Below are positions 1 to 8,100 of a stretch of DNA of 64,000 bases, piece after piece. Position 1 is the stretch's first letter; each line of letters begins with the position of its first letter. The stretch is from UBA7803 sp036381275 (GTDB lineage: Bacteria > Pseudomonadota > Gammaproteobacteria > Pseudomonadales > Azotimanducaceae), in NCBI GenBank assembly GCA_036381275.1, contig DASVDC010000007.1, positions 38,671-102,670 on the forward strand, read 5' to 3'. The notes beneath the pieces are model-generated. The model saw only the letters and a program-made list of their open reading frames with translations, ran no database searches and had not been told where the DNA came from. A program made the translations under genes and the position numbers.

Positions 1-2123
1 TGCTCCAGGGTGGGGGCGATGAAGGCGGTACCCCAGGACGCCCGCACCGACAGGATGTCCAGCGGCTGCCACAGTGCCGCGAATTTGGGATCGAACGAGT
101 CGCCGATCGAGCCGCCGTAATCCGAGTAGCGGCCGGCGAGGGTCAGCTCGAGCGTCTCGTGCGCCGGTACCGCGAACTCGTAATAGGCGGACCAGACGTC
201 CTGATCGGCCTTCCAGTCGAACGCGCAGCCGCCCTCGTGCCAGTCGCAGCGGTTGCGGCCGGTGCTCTCGTCGACGTCCTGTTCCTCCTTGCGGTACTCG
301 GCCCCGAACGCGGCCTGGACCATGCCCGCCGGCAGCTCGAACAGATCGCCGCTGGCCAGCAGATCGGCCCCCCAGAACTCGGTGTCCGTAACCTGGTGCG
401 ATTGGATGTTCACCGCATCGAGCACCTCCACCGGGTTCGGGAAGTCCGGCGTGCCGGTGTGCTCACAGATCCGGTTCTCGCAATGCAGCGCCTGAGTCGC
501 GAACGGATTCCAGTATTGCGGGCCGGTGGGACCGCTGGCGCTGGAATCGGGTATCGCGACCAGCTCTCCACGCAGCCCCGCCTCGAGCGCGTTCTGGCTG
601 GTGTTCTTCTCTTCGAGCACGAGATGGCCGCGAGCCGCGATCGCGGTCGCCTGAAGCTCCCAACTGCTGTCGGGAATGCGCACCCGCAGGGTGTCGCTGA
701 CCCGGAAGGTGATGGAATCGAACGAAGCGTTCCCGGTGTTGGAACCGTCCTCGTTCAATGAGGTCGGCTGATTCGCCCCCGGGACGAGGCCGGTCTTGCT
801 GAAGATCCGGAGCGCCACCACGTCGACGTCCTCGTTGAACGGGATGCCGGAGGCCGGATCGGTGCCCGCGACGATCACGTCCGGGACGCCGTCGCCATTG
901 ACGTCATCGGTGCCGCGGTCGGGAATGCCGTCGCCGTTCGCATCCTGCGCGTACAGCGGCGTCCCGTCAGCGGTCATCGCACGGAACGGGTTGCCGGGAT
1001 GATCACCGAGCACGATCGGGAACTCTTCGGTACGTCCGCCGGGATTCTGGGGCGAGCCCCGGCTGTCGGCGGTCAGCCGCGATGCCACCAGGTCGAACTC
1101 GTTGCTGACGTACTCGTTGAACTCGTACTGGAAGTTCACGTACGCGCTCATCTTCTCCTGCGGGTTGATGTAGTTCCACATCTCCCCGAAGAAGAACGCG
1201 CACTCTTCGTTCGCCGCCGGGTTGGTCGCGGCCTGTATCCCGGGCGGAAGCCCCAGCGCCCATTCCGTCGCGGTGTGCGGCGAGCCCGTGAGGAAGTTGC
1301 CCTTCTTGCCGACGTCGGTGCCGCCAGGGCCGATGTCGGTCGCGACACCGCACCCGGGATCACGCTTCACGTCGCTGCCGACAATGGCGCCGGTCTCGTC
1401 CCGCACGGGGACCAGCCAGGTGCCGGGGTTGCCGGTGCTCGACATCGCGAAGCCTTCCCGCAGGAACTCCGGACGCTCCGTCTGCTCCAGCGTGCTCCGC
1501 GTGCTGTACGACCCGGCGACCACGAAGTGGCCGTTGGAGGTCTCACTGCCGACGATGAACTCGTACATCTCCTCGTCGAAGTCGTTGCCGTCGTCCTGCT
1601 GGTAGAAAACCGAGAGTTCCGCGCCGGTGAAATCCTTGCGCGGCACCACGTTCACCACACCGGCCACCGCATCCGTCCCGTAGGTCGCCGACGCCCCGTC
1701 CTTCAGGATGTCGATACGGCCGATCGCGATCTGCGGCAGCGCATTGTTCAGGTTGGTACCCACGCCGCGCTTACCGTCCAGCAGGTTGAGAGTGGCACGC
1801 TCACCCAGGCCGCGCAGGTTGGGCGCTGAATCCGTGCCGATCTGCGGCCGCGCCGCGTACGTATTCGTCTGGAAGTCGGTCCCGTAGTTGAACGTCTGGT
1901 TGACCAGCACTTCGCCCAGGTTCGGCGTTGCGTTGGACGATATGTCTTCCTGGTCCACCACCGTCAGCGGCGACGAGGAGTCGAAGCTGTCCCGGCGGAT
2001 CAGGGAGCCGGTGACGATGATCTCCTCGATCGGTGCTTCCTGAGCGAGGACCGCGGGTGGCACGGAAAGAACGGGGACGAGCGGAAGCCACAGCGCTCGC
2101 CCCCATCGGGCTGGCTTGAACAT
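1..2123 (-). CDS. TonB-dependent receptor, N-terminal part (gene cut by window edge)
   Basis: Outer-membrane TonB-dependent transporter, substrate unknown. The minus-strand frame is open from an ATG at 2123 to base 1, giving about 707 residues with no stop. A Sec signal peptide ends in PPAVLAQ. It is followed by the EEIIVTGSLIRRDS region typical of these receptors, then the plug domain (TVVDQEDI, LRGLGERATLNLLDGKR, IDILKDGASATYGTDAVAGVVNVV). The beta-barrel begins with FTGAELSVFYQ. A DANGDGIPDRGTDDVNGDG stretch resembles an acidic calcium-type loop inside an extracellular loop. The C-terminal barrel strands lie outside the window. No regulator or substrate gene adjoins it; the upstream neighbour is the hvf/mlaA operon, ending about 190 bases away. 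The family call is firm. Confidence 0.93.
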   Translation of the reverse strand, partial: MFKPARWGRALWLPLVPVLSVPPAVLAQEAPIEEIIVTGSLIRRDSFDSSSPLTVVDQEDISSNATPNLGEVLVNQTFNYGTDFQTNTYAARPQIGTDSAPNLRGLGERATLNLLDGKRGVGTNLNNALPQIAIGRIDILKDGASATYGTDAVAGVVNVVPRKDFTGAELSVFYQQDDGNDFDEEMYEFIVGSETSNGHFVVAGSYSTRSTLEQTERPEFLREGFAMSSTGNPGTWLVPVRDETGAIVGSDVKRDPGCGVATDIGPGGTDVGKKGNFLTGSPHTATEWALGLPPGIQAATNPAANEECAFFFGEMWNYINPQEKMSAYVNFQYEFNEYVSNEFDLVASRLTADSRGSPQNPGGRTEEFPIVLGDHPGNPFRAMTADGTPLYAQDANGDGIPDRGTDDVNGDGVPDVIVAGTDPASGIPFNEDVDVVALRIFSKTGLVPGANQPTSLNEDGSNTGNASFDSITFRVSDTLRVRIPDSSWELQATAIAARGHLVLEEKNTSQNALEAGLRGELVAIPDSSASGPTGPQYWNPFATQALHCENRICEHTGTPDFPNPVEVLDAVNIQSHQVTDTEFWGADLLASGDLFELPAGMVQAAFGAEYRKEEQDVDESTGRNRCDWHEGGCAFDWKADQDVWSAYYEFAVPAHETLELTLAGRYSDYGGSIGDSFDPKFAALWQPLDILSVRASWGTAFIAPTLE

Positions 2124-2276
2124 GGTGTCTCTCTCCATTGGACCGCCGCCTGTCGGCGGACGGCGTCTCCCCTGCACCGCGAAAACTGCGCGCTGCACCT
2201 TCGGTACGGGAGCGAGGCGAAACCTCCTCCCCAGACCGCCGGCGAATGGTATGTCCTCAGGAGAGAATCATCAATT

Positions 2277-2303
2277 CGCAAAACCCGTTCTAAACGGTTT
2301 GCG
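2277..2303. repeat. Inverted repeat between mlaA-like gene and TonB receptor gene
   Basis: The arms CGCAAAACCCGTT and AACGGTTTGCG face each other across a 3-base loop, with small bulges. The repeat lies 12 bases past the stop of the mlaA-like gene and about 155 bases before the receptor start. It could be the operon terminator (no U-run follows in the minus direction) or an operator for the receptor. It is the only obvious symmetric element in the gap 2124-2315. Confidence 0.4.
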
Positions 2304-2315
2304 TTTTATAGCTTG

Positions 2316-3044
2316 TCAGAATTCCTCGTCGAGGAACGGGTCTTCCTCCACTTCGCCGTCGTTGATCTCGAATTCGCGGCTCTGCAGGTACGCATCGCGG
2401 ATGAAAAGGTACCTGTCGCCCGAGATCAGCCGCTCCGAGGGAAGCAGGCCCGCACGGGAGTCCACCACCTCGACGGCGCCGACCGCGATCCGCGCCTCCA
2501 CCGGATGAATCAGCCGCAGCGGGCTCAGGAACCCGTTGACGACCATGCCGAGCGCGTGCGTCGTGGTGGCGGGACCGCGGAACGGGATCACCAGGAATCG
2601 GCCCTGGCCGCCGGACCAGACGGCGAACGTCTGCCCGAAATCCTCCTGCTGTGCCGGCAGGCCGCTCCCCCCGGCCACATCGAAGATGCCCGCGAGGCCC
2701 ACCGTGCTGTTCACGACGAAGCGAGTGAGCTCGCTGAGGCCCCGCTTCGGCTTGCCCTGCAGGAGCTGGTTGGTGGCCGACAGCGGTGTGTACAGGTTGT
2801 CGAAGACGTTGCCGACGCGGCGCTGCACCGGATCCGGCGTGATCCGGTCGTACCCCTTCGCCACCGGGCGCAGGATCCGGCTGTCGAACCAGTCGTTGAA
2901 CGCGAAAACCCGCCGGTTGAATTTTTCCCACGGGTCCACGTCCTGCGCCGCCGCCGGCAGGCTCAATGCCGTGGCGGCCGAGGCGAGCAGCAACAATCCG
3001 ACGGCCCGCGCACCGGCGCGGGGCAGCATAGGCGTCCACGTCAT
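2316..3044 (-). CDS. mlaA: MlaA/VacJ-family outer-membrane lipid-asymmetry protein
   Basis: MlaA proteins form a ring in the outer membrane and pass mislocalised phospholipids to the periplasmic carrier MlaC. The 242 residues start with a cleavable signal (LLLLASAATALSLPAAAQ). The MlaA core follows: DPWEKFNRRVFAFNDWFD, RVGNVFDNLYTP, ELTRFVVNSTVGLAGIFDVA, QTFAVWSGGQGRFLVIPFRGP and VDSRAGLL. The usual lipobox cysteine is missing from the signal peptide, so this copy is probably cleaved by signal peptidase I rather than lipidated. It begins 4 bases after hvfC ends, so it should be the last gene of the hvfABC operon. The other Mla genes are not present in the window. Family call firm; the link to metallophore function is inference. 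Confidence 0.88.
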   Translation of the reverse strand: MTWTPMLPRAGARAVGLLLLASAATALSLPAAAQDVDPWEKFNRRVFAFNDWFDSRILRPVAKGYDRITPDPVQRRVGNVFDNLYTPLSATNQLLQGKPKRGLSELTRFVVNSTVGLAGIFDVAGGSGLPAQQEDFGQTFAVWSGGQGRFLVIPFRGPATTTHALGMVVNGFLSPLRLIHPVEARIAVGAVEVVDSRAGLLPSERLISGDRYLFIRDAYLQSREFEINDGEVEEDPFLDEEF

Positions 3045-3048
3045 GAGC

Positions 3049-3828
3049 TCACTTCTCCGGTTCGCTTCGGGTGCCGAGAACGATCTGCGCGTTGCGCAGC
3101 CGCGTGAGTGCGGCGAGCCCCTGCCGCCGTACGGCGTCTGCTTCCATACCCTGCACTTCGTCCGCCAGCCGCGCCAGGACCTCGGCGCCGCACACCTTGC
3201 CTGGCTCGAGCCGTTCGAGCAAGGCCATGGTGAGCGTCCCCACCTCCATGAAGTGCACGGCGTCGTCCCGGCGCCGGTAGACGACGAGCTGGGTCGGCTG
3301 CTCCGGCGGCGTCTCGGGCTGAAAGCCCGGGCCGATCCGGTGCACCGGATAACGGTACGCGAGGCGCCGCATCAGCGGCGAGAGCACCGGGATCCCCGCC
3401 GCGAGATCCCCGTCCGGGTCGATGCCGTGCTCCGGAATCTCCTCTTCCGCAACCCCGAGCGCGAGCTCCACCCATTCGTAGTGACAGAGCTCGAGCAGGA
3501 AGGGCGGCACCTCGAGCGCCTCGTCCTCGGCGAGGAACGTCAGGAACTCCTGCGAGATCTCGAGGAAATACGGCGTGCTGCTGCCGTGCCGCTGCAGGAA
3601 CGCCCGCACGAGGCCATACCAACGCTCGCCGGCCAGGATCGATCGGGCCACCGGAAACGCGCTCGCGAGCAGCTTTTCGACGTTGTTGTAGAAGAGCTCC
3701 ACGTAGACCCGCATCCGCCGCGGGTCCACGTCCGCGGGCCGGGGTTGCCGGTCGGGGTCGCGAATGTGGGCGGCGAAATCGAGCTGCAGCGCCCGAAACG
3801 TCGGCAGGTTGTCACCCTGTCGCGACAC
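3049..3828 (-). CDS. hvfC: HvfC/BufC-type RiPP maturation partner (DUF2063)
   Basis: A 259-residue DUF2063 protein. In bufferin/HvfA-type systems it is the partner that binds the precursor and helps the MNIO enzyme modify it. Recognisable pieces are LQLDFAAHIRDP near residue 14, the RMRVYVELFYNNVEKLLASAFPV block near 38-60, YFLEISQEFL, and ELCHYEWVELAL near 113. The second half, with YPVHRIGPGF and LVVYRRRDDAVHFMEV, is the winged-helix-like region of the family. The start overlaps hvfB by 17 bases, implying translational coupling; mlaA follows after 4 bases. It likely acts in the cytoplasm, since no signal peptide is visible. Confidence 0.88.
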   Translation of the reverse strand: MSRQGDNLPTFRALQLDFAAHIRDPDRQPRPADVDPRRMRVYVELFYNNVEKLLASAFPVARSILAGERWYGLVRAFLQRHGSSTPYFLEISQEFLTFLAEDEALEVPPFLLELCHYEWVELALGVAEEEIPEHGIDPDGDLAAGIPVLSPLMRRLAYRYPVHRIGPGFQPETPPEQPTQLVVYRRRDDAVHFMEVGTLTMALLERLEPGKVCGAEVLARLADEVQGMEADAVRRQGLAALTRLRNAQIVLGTRSEPEK

Positions 3829-4669
3829 GTCGGCAGGCGTTTCGCTGAGTTGCCCGGATCCGCTCGACCTCCCCGAGCAACTCCGCCATCGGCGGGAAGT
3901 TGAAGTCGCGCTCGAGCAGCGTCGGCAGCACGCCCCAGGTGCGGTACGCTTCGTCGAGCAGATCCCAGACCGGTTCGATCACCGGCGCGCCGTGGGTGTC
4001 GATGCGCAGGTCCTCGGCCTCGACGTAATGACCTGCCGTGTGCACGTAGACGATGCGCGCGCCGTCCAGGCCGCGGATGAACGCGTGCGGGTCGTAGCCG
4101 TGATTGATGCTGTTCACGTAGACGTTGTTGACGTCGAGCAGCAGGTCGCAGTCGGCTTCCGCGAGCACCGCGTTCACGAACTCGAGCTCGGAGAGCACCC
4201 GCCCCGGCGCCGCGTAGTACGACACGTGCTCGATGCCGATGCGCCGGCCGAGGATGTCCTGAGTCTCACGGATCCGGCGGGCTACGTGATGAACCGCCTC
4301 CTCCGTGAACGGGATCGGCATCAGATCGTAGAGGTGGCCCTTGTCGTCGCTGCAGTAGCTGAGATGCTCGGTGTAGCAGCGCACGTCGTGCCGGTCGAGG
4401 AACTCGCGCACCGCTTCCAGCAGCGTTCGATCGAGCGGCGCAGGGCCGCCGAGAGAGAGCGAAAGCCCGTGGCAGACCAGCGGGAACCGTTCGGTGATCG
4501 CCCGGAACGCGCGGCCGAAGCGGCCGCCGACGCCGATCCAGTTCTCCGGCGCGACCTCGACGAAATCGACCGCGTCCTCGTCGAGCGCCGCGAATTCAGT
4601 GAGAAGCGCACGGCGCAGGCCGAGGCCTGCGCCCTGCACCGGCGGCTCGGTCAGGCGATGCCTCCACAC
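3812..4669 (-). CDS. hvfB: HvfB/BufB-type MNIO maturase (DUF692)
   Basis: A 285-residue member of the DUF692 family of multinuclear non-haem iron-dependent oxidative enzymes. These have a TIM-barrel fold and convert precursor cysteines into oxazolone/thioamide or thiooxazole groups. Candidate metal ligands appear in the expected order: VCHGLSLS (His), YTEHLSY (Glu, His), IGIEHVSYY (Glu, His), LLLDVNNVYVNSINHG (Asp, Asn, His), YVHTAGH (His, His), IDTHG (Asp, His) and LLERDFN (Glu, Asp). It overlaps the precursor gene hvfA by 19 bases and hvfC by 17, so the three are almost certainly one transcript. The enzyme class is firm. The exact product chemistry is inferred from related systems. Confidence 0.92.
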   Translation of the reverse strand: MWRHRLTEPPVQGAGLGLRRALLTEFAALDEDAVDFVEVAPENWIGVGGRFGRAFRAITERFPLVCHGLSLSLGGPAPLDRTLLEAVREFLDRHDVRCYTEHLSYCSDDKGHLYDLMPIPFTEEAVHHVARRIRETQDILGRRIGIEHVSYYAAPGRVLSELEFVNAVLAEADCDLLLDVNNVYVNSINHGYDPHAFIRGLDGARIVYVHTAGHYVEAEDLRIDTHGAPVIEPVWDLLDEAYRTWGVLPTLLERDFNFPPMAELLGEVERIRATQRNACRRVATG

Positions 4670-4947
4670 TTGCCTTCACCGCATTTGCCTTCGCCGCACT
4701 TGCCTTCGCCGTCCTTGTCGTCGCCGCCCTTGTCCTCGCCGCACTTCCCTTCGCCGTCCTTGCCCTCACCGCATTTGCCTTCACCGCACTTGCCCTCGCC
4801 GTCCGCGTTGGCGAGCAGGTCGTAGCCGGCATCCAGCTCGTCGGCGCCGAACGGGTTGTCCTGCACGTCGGCGAAGGACACGCTCGCGATGGATGCGATG
4901 AACGCGGTGCCCACGGCCGCCGTGACGGGCTTCATTTTCTTCGACAT
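4651..4947 (-). CDS. hvfA: HvfA-type modified metallophore precursor with EGKCG repeats
   Basis: A 98-residue secreted precursor. A Sec signal (KKMKPVTAAVGTAFIASIASVSFA) is followed by a spacer DVQDNPFGADELDAGYDLL. A low-complexity tail of nine pentapeptide units comes next: six are EGKCG, three are degenerate (EGKDG, EDKGG, DDKDG). All six cysteines of the protein sit in EGKCG units, the motif modified by MNIO enzymes in HvfA-type copper-binding peptides. The protein ends GKCGGIA. A GAGGAG ribosome site precedes the ATG. Position first in the operon, directly before hvfB and hvfC, supports the call. Expected role: periplasmic or secreted sequestration of copper or another soft metal. The metal is not shown by sequence. 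Confidence 0.92.
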   Translation of the reverse strand: MSKKMKPVTAAVGTAFIASIASVSFADVQDNPFGADELDAGYDLLANADGEGKCGEGKCGEGKDGEGKCGEDKGGDDKDGEGKCGEGKCGEGKCGGIA

Positions 4948-5036
4948 GCTCCGATCTCCTCTTCCCGGGACCTCCCCCGGTCGGTTGATGATGGGATGAG
5001 ACGCCCGTCGCGTACCGCCCGTCAGGCGCCAGCGGG

Positions 5037-5064
5037 TCAGACCGGCGGCCCCACCCCGGGTTCC
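5037..5064 (-). promoter_or_regulatory. ECF-sigma-type promoter in front of hvfA
   Basis: Reading the minus strand, GGAAC (5064-5060) is followed by 18 bases and then TCTGA (5041-5037). This matches the GGAACTT-N16-TCTGA pattern used by RpoE-like extracytoplasmic function sigma factors. It would give a leader of roughly 80 bases before the hvfA ATG at 4947. ECF control is common for DUF692/DUF2063 operons. No sigma or anti-sigma gene is in the window, so the cognate factor is elsewhere. Confidence 0.5.
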
Positions 5065-5114
5065 GCGCTGTCCGACAGCATGCTAATGCCCACCTCCGGC
5101 GGCGTCCATCGCGG

Positions 5115-8100
5115 TCAGACCAGCCCGAGCTCGCGTTCGAGCTCGAGGAACTCCCGGTCGAGGCGCTTCGGCGACGTCTTGCCGCGGGTACCGAGTGGCT
5201 CGGCGAAAAGCGCCACGCGCAGCTCCTCGAGCGCGAAGCGCAGCCGCTGGCAGTCCTTCTCGTCGACGCCCGGCGTACCGACGAGCCGGTCGAGGCGCTG
5301 CTGGAAGCCGCCGACGACGGCGATCAGCTCCTGGTCCTTGCGAACCTTGCCCTGCAGATGGGTCAGCCGGTACTCGAGCGCATCCAGATAGCGCGGCAGC
5401 TCGGCGAGTTGCGCTTGCGGCGTGATCGACAGCACGTGCGCCGGCACCAGCCGCTCGAGCTGCGCCGTCGCATCCGCCAGCGTCTCGCGATACGCCGGCG
5501 ACGCCAGCTCCGCGATCAGCTTGCCGATCCGGAAACGCCGCGCCAGGATGGCCCGCAGCGCTTCGAGCGTCCGATCGAACGTGGCGGCGAGACGCCCCTT
5601 GCGCTCGAGCAGGCGCCGGTTGAAGTCGTCGGCGCTCCGGGGCAACGGCTCGCCTTCGAAGAAGCAGTACCAGACCGACGCACGCAGCAGCTCGTCCTGG
5701 AGCTGTGCGGCGCTGCCGAGCGGCGCGTAGTGCAGGCCGAGCTCGCGCTCGCGCTCGGCCTGTTTCCGTAGGTAGCGTCCCGTGGAGCCGAGCGTCAGCA
5801 GCGCGAGCCGCGGATAGCCGCGGTGGTTCGCGTCGCGCTGCTCCGCCTCGGAGGTGACGAGCCGCACGTCCACGTGATCGCCCTGATCCACCAGCGCCGG
5901 ATAGGCCACCACCTGGCCGGCACCGTCGTTCAGCACCACCGTCGGTTCGAGCACCAGGTCGTCCGGGAAGCGGGTGAGGCCGCGGCGCTCGCTCTCTTCC
6001 GCAAGCCCCGCTTCCACCCGGGAACGCACGGCTTCGCTGAACTGCGCCTTCAGCGCCTCGGCGTCCCGGCCCTGAGCCAGCACCCGGCCGTCCGCGTCGA
6101 GCACCTGCACGTTCATCAGCAGGTGCGGATCGATCCGTGCGCGGTCCCAGTCGTCCGCCGCAATGCCGACGCCGTACAGATCCCGCACGACCTGCGCGAG
6201 CGCAACGGGCAGCCGCCCCTGGCGGTAACGGTCGGGTCGCAGCAGCAACGGCAGCATCTCGTTCACCTTGTCCGGCACCGGCGCGAGCAGACGCCGCTTC
6301 GATTTCGGCAGCGATTTCAGCCACTGCTCGACGACCGCGGGGAAGAAGCCGGGTACGGACCACTCGAGGGCCTCGCTCACCACCGCCGGCAGCGCACCGA
6401 GCGGCACGCGGATCGAGATGCCGTCGTCCGGCTCGCCCGGCGCGAACCGGTACTTGAGCTCGAAGCGGCTGCCGCGGAGCGTGAGCTCCGACGGGAAGTC
6501 GTCTTCCGGCGTGCTGAAGCCGGCTCCAGCGATGAGCTCCGCTTCGGTGAAGAAGAGCCGCTGCCGCTGCGCCTCGGGCGCCTTGCGCCACCAGCGCTCG
6601 AGCTCGGCGAGACTCGAGATCCCCGGCGGCAGACGCTCGTCGTACAGCGCCGCCTGAACGTCTTCGCTGACCAGCAGGTCGCGGCGCCGGCCACGCGCTT
6701 CCCGCTCGAGCAGCTCCGCGACCCGCGCCAGATTGTGGTCGAGGAACGGCGGCGCCTTGGTGACCGCGCCGCGCACCAGCCCGTCGCGGATCATCAGCGC
6801 GCGGCTGTGATCGGGGTCGATGCGCCCGTAGGACACGCGGCGCCGCTCCACCAGCGGCAGGCCGTACAGCGTGACCGACTCGTACGCGACCGCTTCGCCG
6901 CGGCGCGCGCTCCAGTGCGGCTCGCTGTAGCGGCGTTTCACCAGATGCGCCGCGGCCGCCTCGATCCAGGCCGGCTCGATCCCGGCCACCTCGCGCGCGT
7001 AGACGCGCTGGGTCTCGGTGATCTCACCCGCCATCACCCACTGGGGCGTCTTGCCGGCGAGCGCCGAGCCCGGAAAGATCCGGAAGCGCAGGTGACGCGG
7101 CCCGAGGTAGTTGCCCTTCTCCTCGTGCAGGCCGATCAGCGACAGCGAGCCCGCCAGCACCGCACGGTGCACCGCGGCGTAGTCCGCCGGCTCCGCATTG
7201 AGCTTCAGGCCGAGCTCGCGCACCGCGAGCAGGAGCTGCCGGTGCAGCTCGCGCCATTCGCGCATCCGCGCCGGCGACAGGAAGCATTTTTCCAGCACGC
7301 GCTTCAGACCCGAGCGGGAATTCTCCTGCCGGGCCCGCTCGTAGAAGTTCCACAGGTTCACCAGCGACAGGAAGTCCGAGCGCGGATCCGCGTGCTCGGC
7401 GTGCGCGCGGTCCGCCGAGCCGCGCTTCTCGAGCGGCCGCTCGCGCGGATCCTGCACCGCGAGACCGCTGGTGACGATCAGCACCTCGGTGAGCGAGCGC
7501 TGGCGGTCCGCCTCGATCAGCATCCGCGCGAGACGCGGGTCCACCGGCAGGCGCGCCATCGCCCGGCCGATCGGCGTGAGCCGGTCGTCGGCGAACGCGC
7601 CGAGCTCGTCGAGCAGACGCCGGGCGTCGCGGATCGCGCCCGGATCCGGCGGATCGAGGAACGGAAAACGGGCAACGTCGCCGAGGCCGAAGGCTTCCAT
7701 CGCCAGCACGACCGACGCGAGGTTCGTCCGCTTGATCTCCGGATCGGTGTACTCGGGCCGGGCGCGGAAGTCGGCTTCGTCGTAGAGCCGATAGCAGACG
7801 CCGGGCGCGACCCGGCCGCAGCGGCCCATGCGCTGGTTCGCGCTCGCCTGCGAGATCGGCTCGATCGGCAGGCGCTGCAGCTTCGAGCGGTACGAGTAGC
7901 GGCTGATGCGGGCGAGCCCCGGATCGATCACGTAGCCGATGTTCGGCACGGTGATCGAGGTCTCGGCGACGTTGGTCGCGAGCACCACGCGGCGCCGCCG
8001 GCCGGGCTCGAACACGCGCTGCTGATCGCGGTGTGCGAGCCGCGCGTACAACGGCAGGATCTCGAGTCGCTCACCGAACGTATCGCGCAACAGTCGCGCG

